From Ruminococcus sp. (lineage in GTDB: Bacteria; Bacillota; Clostridia; Oscillospirales; Ruminococcaceae), in contig JAILFF010000112.1 in NCBI GenBank assembly GCA_024697705.1, positions 1 to 19,009 on the forward strand: a stretch of DNA of 19,009 bases, in the 5' to 3' direction. The position numbers and the translations under genes are program-made. The number at the start of each line of letters is the position of its first letter. Within the stretch, counting starts at the first letter, position 1. Of this stretch, positions 1-6,675 are shown piece by piece. Under the pieces are notes generated by a model. The model had not been told where the DNA came from. It ran no database searches and worked only from the letters and a program-made list of their open reading frames with translations.

Positions 1-1426
1 AAAGCGGTGAACGCGCCCCGCACCACAGATACCACAGCATATCGGCTGCCGTCTGCTTTTCCGCGCCGTCGGGCAGGAAATACGCCCTGTTTACGATCTC
101 GTTCAGCTTGTCGAGCATTTCCTTTCCCGAAAGTGCGCAGCCGTCGATGACGACGCTCTGCGGCTCGCCGTCCTCGTCGAGAGGGATACACCCGTGAAAC
201 AGCAGATTGCCGTTTACGGTCTTGTACATCGAGCCTTTTGAATAAAGGAATCTCATGTGCGTGTGCAGGCGTTCGCTGTGCATAAACGAGTTTGTCAGCA
301 CGTTCATAAGCTCGCTTTCGCCGTCGGTGAGTTTTAGCGGGTCGGTGCTGTTCACGGTAGGGAAGTACCTGTCGAGCAGCTCATATGTTTTGCCGCCGAG
401 CTTTACCGTGCCCCTTACGAAATCCACCTGTCGGAAGATATCCCTGTCAGCCATGTCCCACTCGGGGTGGCGCTCGATAAGCTGCCCTTCGAGCTTCAGC
501 TGAATGACCGTTATCGCCTTGTGCATCTTCGCGGCGAGCCTTACGTCTACGGGGTCGTAGATATTGTCGTCGAGCGTGTTCGGCATGAAAAGCTCGCAGG
601 CGTCGTTCTTGTACGTCTCGCTTGCGAAGATAGCCAGTGCGCGGAGGTTCAGCCCGTAGCCGTCTTCGAGTACGTCGAAGTTGTTGTACCTCATGGAGAT
701 GCGTATAACGTTTGCTATCATTGCGGGATTGCCCGAAGCAGCACCCATCCATGAGATATCGTGGTTGCCCCACTGTATATCCACATCGTGCATACGCATA
801 AGCTCGTCCATGATGATATCGGCGCGGGGTCCGCGGTCATAGATGTCGCCGATGATGTGCAGCTTGTCTATCGAGATCGACTGTATCAGCCCGCAAAGCG
901 ACCGTATGAACCGCTCGGCTATCCCCGTATCGAGGATAGAGCTGATTATCTCGTCGTAGTAGTAGTCCTTGTTTACGTCGTCGGTGACGTTCAGCAGCTC
1001 GTCCAGTACGTAGACAAGCTCGTTCGGTATGCTCCTCCTCACGCGGGAGCGCGTGTACTTCGCCGATACCGCTTCAAGGACGAGTATCAGCCGATAGATC
1101 GTCAGCCGCCGCCATTCGTCGGTGGTTCGACCCGCCGCCGCAAGGCGCTTTATCTCGCGGTCGGGGTAGTAGATGAGCATGGCAAGCTCCTCACGCTCGG
1201 CAGCCGAAACGGTTTTTGACAGCACAAGGTCGAGCTTGCGTTTAATCATGCCCGAAGCGCTGCGGAGCATATGCAGGAACGCTTCGTATTCGCCGTGCAT
1301 ATCGCTGAAAAAGTATTCGGTACCCTTGGGCAGGCTGCGTATCGCCGAGAGATTGATTATCTCCGCCGCCGCGCTGTCGATAGTGGGGTAATCCTTGGCG
1401 AGAAGTTCGAGATATTTCTTGTCCAT
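1..1426 (-). CDS. fbp: Fructose-1,6-bisphosphatase class III, 3' end cut off by window edge
   Basis: The enzyme hydrolyses fructose 1,6-bisphosphate to fructose 6-phosphate in the cytoplasm, the committing step of gluconeogenesis in many Firmicutes. The reverse strand translates from MDKKYLELLA at 1426 with no stop to position 2, giving about 475 residues of a family usually near 650, so the C-terminal quarter is missing. Calcineurin-like metallophosphatase motifs are visible: YFFSDMHGEYEAF near residue 38, IIGDIYDRGPRAD, IQWGNHDISWMGA, and further on LLFHGCIPLDEDG. The last residues read WYLWCGARSPL, matching the family's LWYLWCG-SPLFGKD block. The start is supported by GAGG about 8 bases upstream. 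The gene sits 9 bases after the stop of the small membrane-protein gene, so the two are probably co-transcribed. Identification is firm; only the extent is incomplete. Confidence 0.95.
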   Translation of the reverse strand, partial: MDKKYLELLAKDYPTIDSAAAEIINLSAIRSLPKGTEYFFSDMHGEYEAFLHMLRSASGMIKRKLDLVLSKTVSAAEREELAMLIYYPDREIKRLAAAGRTTDEWRRLTIYRLILVLEAVSAKYTRSRVRRSIPNELVYVLDELLNVTDDVNKDYYYDEIISSILDTGIAERFIRSLCGLIQSISIDKLHIIGDIYDRGPRADIIMDELMRMHDVDIQWGNHDISWMGAASGNPAMIANVIRISMRYNNFDVLEDGYGLNLRALAIFASETYKNDACELFMPNTLDDNIYDPVDVRLAAKMHKAITVIQLKLEGQLIERHPEWDMADRDIFRQVDFVRGTVKLGGKTYELLDRYFPTVNSTDPLKLTDGESELMNVLTNSFMHSERLHTHMRFLYSKGSMYKTVNGNLLFHGCIPLDEDGEPQSVVIDGCALSGKEMLDKLNEIVNRAYFLPDGAEKQTAADMLWYLWCGARSPL

Positions 1427-1435
1427 AGTCTGTCC

Positions 1436-1948
1436 TCACTTATTCTTTAATGCTAATAGGTATACCGCGGCTACGGCGGTCTCGGCGGCTATCCCGATCA
1501 GGCTCATAAGGACCGCAAGGAAAATATCGCTTGACGGAATGATGATCTTTTCGGGGTCGTCCCTGCTCACCTTTATCCTTATCCTGTCGCCGACCTTCCA
1601 TTTTTTTATGCTGAACGCCGAGTGTATGTCCTTATAGCAGAGCCTGTTCTCCGCGTCGGGGTAGCTTACGGTAAAGACATTGTAGCTGCTGCCGAAGCCT
1701 GTATTCCCCCATATTTTCTCGATCGTGAGGAAGGTGTCAAAGCACCTGTTCCTCATCCTTGCCGCGTCGATCACGAGCGTCACCACCCGGTTGAAAAACA
1801 GGTAAGCGAAGGCTGCAAACATCACGATCAGCACGGCAGTCAGGGGTATGTATATTTTTGCGTAATCGGCAAGCACCCGGTATATCAGCGCGAAAAGTAA
1901 AGCGATCATGCTGACGATATTCTCGCTTTTTTTGAAGCCCTTGTACAT
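1436..1948 (-). CDS. Small membrane protein, DUF3592-like
   Basis: A protein of 170 residues of unknown role. The N-terminus has two hydrophobic segments (about residues 8-24 and 30-50), followed by a soluble stretch of about 80 residues, then one last hydrophobic segment near residues 140-165. The soluble part ends in WKVGDRIRIKVSRDDPEKII, which resembles the GD-x-V-x-V-x-Y-x-P-x-[DN]-P pattern of DUF3592 proteins; this match is from memory of the pattern and is tentative. I chose ATG at 1948 (MYKGFKK) because GAGGTG lies 5 bases upstream. A start at ATG 1960 or TTG 1972 is possible, but neither has a good ribosome binding site. It leads directly into the fructose-bisphosphatase gene and may share its transcript. 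No link to gluconeogenesis can be seen in the protein. Confidence 0.75.
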   Translation of the reverse strand: MYKGFKKSENIVSMIALLFALIYRVLADYAKIYIPLTAVLIVMFAAFAYLFFNRVVTLVIDAARMRNRCFDTFLTIEKIWGNTGFGSSYNVFTVSYPDAENRLCYKDIHSAFSIKKWKVGDRIRIKVSRDDPEKIIIPSSDIFLAVLMSLIGIAAETAVAAVYLLALKNK

Positions 1949-1970
1949 CTTACACCTCATTATAAACCGC

Positions 1971-2011
1971 AAAAGAAAACGGGGTCATGGGGCTCCCCCT
2001 TGACCCCGTTT
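1971..2011 (-). terminator. Rho-independent terminator after thrS
   Basis: An 11-bp perfect stem pairs 1977-1987 (AAACGGGGTCA on the plus strand) with 2001-2011. The loop contains an inner GGGG/CCCC pairing that can lengthen the stem. Read on the minus strand it is followed by TTTTCTTTT, and it lies 51 bases past the thrS stop. It therefore ends the thrS transcript and separates it from the membrane-protein/fbp pair. Confidence 0.88.
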
Positions 2012-2061
2012 CCGCTGAATGCGAATTCCGGATTTTCCTTGCTAAACGCTTGTTTATGTTA

Positions 2062-4008
2062 TTATTTCGCCTTCGTCGCTACTTCGGTGATTAGCTTGGT
2101 AAACAGCTCGTCGGCGGGCATGGCTGGAAGCTCGCCCTCCTTGCGGGAGCGTACCGTGAAGGTATTGTCGTTGACCTCGTTGTCGCCGCAAATCAGCAGA
2201 TACGGTATACGGTCGTTTCTGCCCTTCTTGATCTTCGGTCCGATGTTGGAGTCCTCGTCATCGACCGTTACGCGCATACCTGCGTTCGACAGTCTTTCGG
2301 CAAACGCCTTGGCGTATTCATTGTGTTCGGGCTTGATGGGGAGTATACGAACCTGCTCCGGAGCCAGCCACAGCGGCAGCACGCCCGCGTATTTCTCGAT
2401 AAGCAGGGCAAGCGTTCTCTCGTAGCAGCCGACAGAAGTGCGGTGAATGATGTAAGGATTCTTCATCTTGCCGTCGGTATCGACATACTCCATGCCGAAC
2501 TTCATGGAAAGAAGCATATCTATCTGTATCGTGATGAGCGTATCTTCCTTGCCGAATACGTTCTTTATCTGTATGTCAAGCTTGGGACCGTAGAACGCCG
2601 CCTCGTCTATGCCGATCTCGTAATCAAGCCCCAGATCGTCAAGTATCTTCTTCATAGCGCCCTGTGCTTCGTCCCACTGTTCCTTTGTGCCCTCGTACTT
2701 GTTGTTCGGGTTGGCGGGATCCCACTGTGAGAAGCGGTAGGAAACGTCCTCCGCAAGACCTATCGTTTCAAGGCAGTATTTCGCAAGGTCAAGGCAGCCC
2801 TTGAACTCCTCTTCGAGCTGTTCGGGACGGATAATAAGGTGTCCCTCGGAGATCGTGAACTGACGAACGCGGATAAGTCCGTGCATCTCGCCGCTGTCCT
2901 CGTTTCTGAACAGCGTGGAGGTCTCGCCGAGTCTCATGGGCAGATCGCGGTAGCTGCGCTTGCGGTTTAAGAATACCTGATACTGGAACGGGCAGGTCAT
3001 CGGACGGAGGGCGAAACATTCCTTGCTCTCGTCGTCGGGGTCGCCCAGTATGAACATACCGTCGCGGTAGTGATCCCAGTGACCGGAGATCTTATAGAGG
3101 TCGCGCTTTGCCATGAACGGGGTCTTCGTGAGCTGATAGCCGCGCTTGTATTCCTCGTCCTCGATCCAGCGCTGTAAGGTCTGAATGACCTTCGCGCCCT
3201 TCGGCAGAAGGATAGGCAGACCCTGACCGATGTAATCAACGGTGGTGAAGTATTCAAGCTCTCTGCCGAGCTTGTTGTGGTCGCGGAGCTTTGCCTCTTC
3301 AAGCTGCTTTAAATGCTCTTCGAGCATCGAAGCCTTCGGGAAAGCGGTTCCGTAGATACGGCTGAGCTGTATGCCGTCCTCGGCCTTGCCCCAGTAAGCG
3401 CCCGTGCAGGAAAGCAGCTTGACCGCCTTGATGACCGAAACGTTCATGATGTGAGGACCCGCGCAGAGGTCGATAAAGTCGCCCTGCTTGTAGAAAGAGA
3501 GCTTTTCGCCGCGGTCGTCGTGCTTTTTGATAAGCTCTACCTTGTACTTTTCGCCGCGCTCCTCCATGAGCTTTATGGCCTCCTCGGCAGGCAGCTCGAA
3601 GCGTTCCAGCTCGAAGCCCTCCTTGGCGAGCTTCTTCATCTCGGCTTCGATCTTGTTAAGGTCTTCGGGGGAGAAAGGCTTTTCCACCTCGAAATCGTAG
3701 TAATAGCCGGTCTCGGTAGCGGGACCTCTTGCAAGCTTAGCGTCGGGGTAGAGGTTCTTGACCGCCTGCGCCATAAGGTGAGCGGCGGTGTGTCTGAAGG
3801 TCTCCGCGCCCGCCTTGCTGTCGAAGGTCAGCACCTCGAACTCGCAGTCGCTGTCAACAACGGTGCGGATATCCTTCACCTCGCCGTTTATCCTGACGCA
3901 GCAGGCAGCCTTGTAAAGCCCCATGCCTATTCCTTTGATGATTTCGCTTGCGGGCTGTGCGGATTCTATCTCGCGCACGCTGCCGTCCTTTAACGTAAGT
4001 TTTATCAT
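2062..4008 (-). CDS. thrS: Threonyl-tRNA synthetase
   Basis: Charges tRNA-Thr with threonine in the cytoplasm. The 648-residue product has the full order: TGS domain (about 1-62), editing domain with HTAAH (H73, H77) and CAGPH (C182, H186), class II catalytic core (about 245-545), and anticodon-binding domain (about 550-640, with ILPIKPEHNEYA and VDDEDSNIGPKIKK). The zinc ligands are kept: C339 in RPMTCP, H390 in SEGHLI, H522 in IIHR. The core departs from the common bacterial type, with MTCPFQYQ, FTISEGH and IIHRTSVGCYERT in place of MNCPGH, FTQDDAH and a motif 3 of the MIHRA--GS-ER kind. I chose ATG 4008 because AAAGGA lies 9 bases upstream; the in-frame ATG at 4017 abuts that site. No T-box lies in the 139 bases directly upstream; one is found further up at 5225-5490. 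Confidence 0.97.
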   Translation of the reverse strand: MIKLTLKDGSVREIESAQPASEIIKGIGMGLYKAACCVRINGEVKDIRTVVDSDCEFEVLTFDSKAGAETFRHTAAHLMAQAVKNLYPDAKLARGPATETGYYYDFEVEKPFSPEDLNKIEAEMKKLAKEGFELERFELPAEEAIKLMEERGEKYKVELIKKHDDRGEKLSFYKQGDFIDLCAGPHIMNVSVIKAVKLLSCTGAYWGKAEDGIQLSRIYGTAFPKASMLEEHLKQLEEAKLRDHNKLGRELEYFTTVDYIGQGLPILLPKGAKVIQTLQRWIEDEEYKRGYQLTKTPFMAKRDLYKISGHWDHYRDGMFILGDPDDESKECFALRPMTCPFQYQVFLNRKRSYRDLPMRLGETSTLFRNEDSGEMHGLIRVRQFTISEGHLIIRPEQLEEEFKGCLDLAKYCLETIGLAEDVSYRFSQWDPANPNNKYEGTKEQWDEAQGAMKKILDDLGLDYEIGIDEAAFYGPKLDIQIKNVFGKEDTLITIQIDMLLSMKFGMEYVDTDGKMKNPYIIHRTSVGCYERTLALLIEKYAGVLPLWLAPEQVRILPIKPEHNEYAKAFAERLSNAGMRVTVDDEDSNIGPKIKKGRNDRIPYLLICGDNEVNDNTFTVRSRKEGELPAMPADELFTKLITEVATKAK

Positions 4009-4147
4009 GATTACCATTCCTTTCATTTGATTTTTACTAAATAACTTTTAAGCACTTCATCATTTTTGCATACCCTGTGGTTGAGATAAGTTGCCACAAA
4101 TTTGATAACGTTATCGACATACTCGCTGTAAATGCAGAATATATCCT

Positions 4148-4672
4148 TTACGGATCGACCCTCCCCTTGCGGTAGCGACCGAAGAATATCCCGTCGTCAA
4201 CATACTTGCCTGTTTCGCTTACCCACATGGGGAACTGTCCCGTCGCAAGCGCGGTCTGACCGTTCAGCATACCCGTGTGGAAGGAGATGTGTCTGAACTG
4301 CCGAAGCACAAGCTCCATGCGGGTGTAGCGGCAGCCCTCGGGCTTTTCGTAAAGCTCGGCGTCGGTGAGATTGTCGAGATAGTCAAGCGTCTTTTTCTCC
4401 ACCGCGCCGAGGTAATCGAGCAGCTGCTCGTCGGTAAGCACAATGTCGGTGGGATTATCCGGATTGTCCATACCGTCCTTGTGAAAAGGCGGCTCGTCGT
4501 AAACGTTCGGGTTGATGAACCACTTGTCCGCCGAATGAAGCGCATGGTATACCCACCGCCAGCAGGGAGCCCCGCAGCAGATCGCGTCACGGTCGTAAGT
4601 TCGTATCGAAGTCCTGATGTTCAGGAAATTCGGCACGACAACTTCCTTGATTATTTTGCATAGCTCGTTCAT
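4148..4672 (-). CDS. DinB-like (YfiT/DinB superfamily) protein
   Basis: A protein of 174 residues that looks like a DinB-fold four-helix bundle. The superfamily usually binds a divalent metal through three histidines and includes thiol-transferase-like and uncharacterised stress proteins. Candidate ligands are in VYHALHSADKWF (H43 or H46) and RQFRHISFHTGML (H128 and H132, an HxxxH pair). The length matches the family. The start at ATG 4672 (MNELCKII) has AAAGGACGG about 8-11 bases upstream; a longer reading frame to 4723 would run into a palindromic repeat and is unlikely. It lies between the small membrane-protein gene and thrS, all on the minus strand without an obvious terminator in between, so it may be transcribed with thrS. 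Substrate unknown. Confidence 0.78.
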   Translation of the reverse strand: MNELCKIIKEVVVPNFLNIRTSIRTYDRDAICCGAPCWRWVYHALHSADKWFINPNVYDEPPFHKDGMDNPDNPTDIVLTDEQLLDYLGAVEKKTLDYLDNLTDAELYEKPEGCRYTRMELVLRQFRHISFHTGMLNGQTALATGQFPMWVSETGKYVDDGIFFGRYRKGRVDP

Positions 4673-4710
4673 TTTGAAAACCGTCCTTTCTGTATTTGAA
4701 TTACCATTTT

Positions 4711-4780
4711 TGTAGGGGCGCACCTATGTGTGCGCCCGTTCGGAGTTATTTGCGGGCGCACACGCAGGTGCGCCCCTACA
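4711..4780. repeat. Long palindromic intergenic repeat (TGTAGGGGCG family)
   Basis: Two 28-base arms (4711-4738 and 4753-4780) are inverted copies that match at 26 of 28 positions, separated by 14 bases. The arms start TGTAGGGGCGCACC and end in GCGCCCCTACA. There is no T-run on either side, so it does not look like a terminator. Related single arms occur at 10995-11021 and 14994-15020. As RNA it would form a very stable hairpin between the membrane-protein gene and the DinB-like gene. Confidence 0.9.
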
Positions 4781-4790
4781 AGATATTTTA

Positions 4791-5216
4791 CTATGTCAGC
4801 ATTATCTGCGCTGCCTGTAAGCACAAATGTGTTTGTGCCAGAGCCTTTTCGTTCTCGGGCGTGTACATCAGCTGGTTGTAATAGATGTACCCCCAGAACG
4901 CCAGGAACGCCGCGCTGATAAGCGTTGCGAGACCGTTCAGCACCGTCCCGAGCCACTTGGGTATAATGCGTCTGCCGCCCTGTCTGCCGAACGTCAGCTG
5001 CGAAAAAAAGGTCGAGAACCAATAGCTGACGATGAACACGGGGACAAATATCATCTGCCCGAGATAGTAGGTCATTCCGCCGTGGTACGAAAGGTAGATG
5101 ATGTAGGCGATGTAGCCGTCGGCGGCAAGCATGGCGGCGTAGCAGATCGCCGCAAGGCACCGCCTTATTATGATGATGTCGTTATCGTTGAGCTTTGCCT
5201 TAGCCGACGTGCTCAC
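4791..5216 (-). CDS. Small multi-pass membrane protein directly behind a T-box leader
   Basis: A hydrophobic protein of about 141 residues that I do not recognise. Hydrophobic segments are visible at about residues 12-40 (one long or two short helices, containing AAICYAAMLAADGYIAYII), 43-64 (LGQMIFVPVFIVSYWF) and 85-110 (GTVLNGLATLISAAFLAFWGY). It is the first gene after the T-box leader, so it should be the first gene that leader controls. The start is unsure: the only upstream ATG in frame, at 5258, lies inside the leader's terminator hairpin and cannot be real. The first plausible start after it is GTG at 5216, preceded only by a run of G. A genuine start further inside is possible. Genes for amino-acid transport often follow T-boxes, but this protein is too small and lacks recognisable transporter motifs. 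Confidence 0.6.
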   Translation of the reverse strand: MSTSAKAKLNDNDIIIIRRCLAAICYAAMLAADGYIAYIIYLSYHGGMTYYLGQMIFVPVFIVSYWFSTFFSQLTFGRQGGRRIIPKWLGTVLNGLATLISAAFLAFWGYIYYNQLMYTPENEKALAQTHLCLQAAQIMLT

Positions 5217-5224
5217 CCCCAAAT

Positions 5225-5490
5225 AACAAAAATTCCCCGATACTGCAATGTGCAGCATCGGGGCGATAATTACCGCGTTTCCACCCGTTTCGCGGCTGCC
5301 TTTATTTATACGCAGACCGCCTTACACGCCGCTCTTACGGCGCAAAGCCTTTAACGGAGCTTACCCGTCGCTTATTGGGCGCACTCGGAGAACGGTACCC
5401 TTGGTTTCGTGAAGCCTGCGCACCTTTCAGCAAACGGAGCGCTCTCTGTCGTAAGCTCACCTGTGAAACAAGGACTTTCTCGTCACAGCT
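5225..5490 (-). ncRNA. T-box riboswitch leader, specifier codon ACC (threonine)
   Basis: T-box leaders bind uncharged tRNA and switch between terminator and antiterminator. Read on the minus strand, this leader has a 5' hairpin (5461-5488), then Stem I closed by a perfect 8-bp helix (5451-5458 with 5357-5364). Stem I holds the typical CAGAGAGC and GCTGAAAGGTGCG segments and, on its 3' side, GGTACCGTTCTCCGAGTGC. Aligned with the family consensus, this places specifier ACC at 5394-5396, followed by a purine. Two further hairpins follow, then GGGTGGAAACGCGG (5272-5286), close to the consensus AGGGTGGNACCGCG. Its UGGA would pair with a tRNA acceptor end UCCA. A terminator follows. ACC fits tRNA-Thr, and thrS lies downstream on the same strand, though two genes away. 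The family call is strong; the specifier reading is good but not proven. Confidence 0.88.
5228..5263 (-). terminator. T-box leader terminator
   Basis: A 13-bp stem with one mismatch pairs 5235-5247 with 5251-5263 around a 3-base loop. On the minus strand it is followed by AATTTTTGTT. The 5' side (CGCCCCGATGC) would instead pair with the T-box sequence in the antiterminator form. Confidence 0.88.
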
Positions 5491-5517
5491 TTAGTTATTG
5501 ATATTGTAAAAAATTGA

Positions 5518-5910
5518 TTATACTGCCGATAATTCCGAAGGCTCCCATTCGCAGACGAAACCCGTATAGGCATAATCCCAGTCGTTGTGCCTTATCACGT
5601 CGTCATGGTCGCCCCACACATGAATGAGCGTCCCGCCCATTTTCTCGCAGCAGCTTTTTGCGTCTGCCCAAGTCATGCTTTTGTCAACAGCCTGATAGGT
5701 ATGTCCGTTAAACGATTCCTTTTCGGGAACCAATGTGACTCTCCGGCCTGCTATGAATTTTTGCAGCTGTGCGATATCAGACACGGATATATCCCCGTCG
5801 CCGTCAATGTCGGCAGCTTTTCTGTCAGCTTCGGGTGCCTTCCGGCCCGCAACTATCTTCTGCAATAAAACCACGTCATTGATATCGGGGATACCGCAGA
5901 TATCTATAAA
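5518..5910 (-). pseudogene. Decayed dockerin / C-type-lectin-like gene
   Basis: The frame encodes a dockerin of the cellulosome type, then part of a C-type-lectin-like domain. The second dockerin repeat is complete (DIDGDGDISVSDIAQLQKFI, then AGRR). The first is damaged at its calcium loop (reading DICGIPDINDVVLLQ). The lectin part starts well (FNGHTYQAVDKSMTWADAKS, then CEKMGG) but jumps quickly to YTGFVCEWE, so the centre of the domain, usually some 60 residues, seems deleted. There is no ATG in frame, no signal peptide and no ribosome binding site; the first possible start is GTG 5874, inside the first repeat, and the frame is closed upstream by TAG in the promoter region. A secreted dockerin protein needs a signal peptide, so I read this as a relic, possibly still transcribed from the promoter at 5960-5988. 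Confidence 0.72.
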
Positions 5911-5959
5911 ACTTGCTATACATAGTGATTGACTTCTGAAAAATATTTGGTTAAACTAT

Positions 5960-5988
5960 ATTCTATCACAAATGAAAGCGTTTGTCAA
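5960..5988 (-). promoter_or_regulatory. Consensus sigma-A type promoter, minus strand
   Basis: On the minus strand TTGACA (5983-5988) and TAGAAT (5960-5965) are separated by exactly 17 bases. It points into the dockerin relic, with transcription expected to start near 5953. Confidence 0.8.
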
Positions 5989-6012
5989 GCGTTTCGGAGC
6001 AAGGTTCACATT

Positions 6013-6237
6013 TTATTCATTCTTGTTTTTCCTGCTTTTATTGGCTGCCTTCCTTCGCAGTCCCGAAAACAGCCACGACAATGCGCCTACCGTCACGGGC
6101 ATGAAAAGGCTGTCGAGTATTGTAAAAGTATAGCTCGATTTTTCGATGACGACTGTCCACAGAACATCGAGAAGTATCCATATCAGTATGAATATGAGCA
6201 TATAGGAAATGAATGCTATAACTTTTTTCAAGGTCAT
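6013..6237 (-). CDS. Small two-helix membrane protein
   Basis: A 74-residue protein with two predicted membrane helices, about residues 5-33 (VIAFISYMLIFILIWILLDV) and 39-61 (FTILDSLFMPVTVGALSWLF), and a short basic tail rich in Lys, Arg and Asn (RRKAANKSRKNKNE), which by the positive-inside rule would face the cytoplasm. The start at 6237 has GGAAGG 3 bases upstream, close but usable. Codon use is more AT-rich than in the large genes. I recognise no family. It ends 25 bases before the promoter of the dockerin relic. The hydrophobicity pattern with a basic end makes a real gene likely, but its small size leaves some doubt. Confidence 0.6.
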   Translation of the reverse strand: MTLKKVIAFISYMLIFILIWILLDVLWTVVIEKSSYTFTILDSLFMPVTVGALSWLFSGLRRKAANKSRKNKNE

Positions 6238-6349
6238 TCACCTTCCGGATAAATATTTGTTTGATGTTTTGGCTAAAAAGAAAAATTATTTTTGTTTGTA
6301 TGCGCGGGGGAATTGTCGTTTTGGGCGAAGCACGGTATCATGCTCACTC

Positions 6350-6410
6350 TCATTAACAATAACAATATCATTTACAGTATCATTATCAGTTACATTATCA
6401 TTATCAGTAT
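6350..6410. repeat. Degenerate tandem repeats of ATTATC / CAGTA
   Basis: Short units such as AATATCATTTACAGT, ATCATTATCAGTTAC and ATTATCATTATCAGT recur with a period of about 12 bases and irregular spacing. The array runs straight into the GTATAC hexamer array. Units are too short and irregular for a CRISPR. Confidence 0.65.
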
Positions 6411-6415
6411 CTTTT

Positions 6416-6450
6416 GTATACTTAAGCATACAATTGTATACAAATGTATA
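6416..6450. promoter_or_regulatory. Phased GTATAC hexamer array, possible operator
   Basis: GTATAC (6416), GCATAC (6426), GTATAC (6436) and GTATAA (6446) begin exactly 10 bases apart, with TTAA, AATT and AAAT between them. Neighbouring units form near-perfect 16-base palindromes. A 10-base period puts the sites on one face of the helix, as expected for cooperative binding of a repressor or activator. It lies between two divergent genes and could serve either. The binding protein is unknown. Confidence 0.5.
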
Positions 6451-6580
6451 AGAACGGTCTGTTAAATACTATTTTACCACAAATCGCAAACAATTTCAAG
6501 CCTTGCGGTGAAAAAATATCAAATTTGCACAGACGTCACGATTTTTTTATTAATAAATCATGAAAAATCATTCTGTAAGC

Positions 6581-6609
6581 TTTACAATTTCCTTAAAATA
6601 TAGTATAAT
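6581..6609 (+). promoter_or_regulatory. Promoter of the diguanylate cyclase gene
   Basis: TTTACA (6581-6586) and TATAAT (6604-6609) are spaced by 17 bases. The expected start near 6616 gives a leader of about 60 bases. Confidence 0.82.
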
Positions 6610-6675
6610 ATTATTATCTATATTGTTCAGTCCGGGTCTTTCCGTGACAATTATTTACCGATCGGAGTCTTTTAA

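Larger units (their letters stand above)
6238..6675. other. AT-rich intergenic region between divergent genes
   Basis: This 438-base stretch separates the minus-strand small membrane gene from the plus-strand diguanylate cyclase. It holds degenerate ATTATC/CAGTA repeats (6350-6410), the GTATAC array (6416-6450), AT-rich sequence without clear structure (6455-6580), and the forward promoter at 6581-6609. I see no convincing coding frame; an 80-codon plus-strand frame here only translates the repeats into Ser/Thr/Leu-rich sequence. Confidence 0.7.

Noticed and set aside
1959..1964. TATAAT on the minus strand before the small membrane-protein gene
   Set aside because: Transcription would begin within the ribosome binding site of the chosen start, and the -35 match is poor.
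4024..4160. Open minus-strand frame of about 42 codons between the DinB-like gene and thrS (KDIFCIYSEYVDNVIKF...)
   Set aside because: No start codon with a ribosome binding site in that frame, and it overlaps the DinB-like stop; chance open frame in an AT-rich gap.
5516..5521. TATAAT on the minus strand at the end of the dockerin relic as promoter of the T-box leader
   Set aside because: Placement before the leader is attractive, but no -35 element is found 16-18 bases upstream; the leader's own promoter remains unknown.
6350..6450. Possible CRISPR-like array
   Set aside because: Units are short and degenerate, spacers are missing, and no cas gene is in the window.
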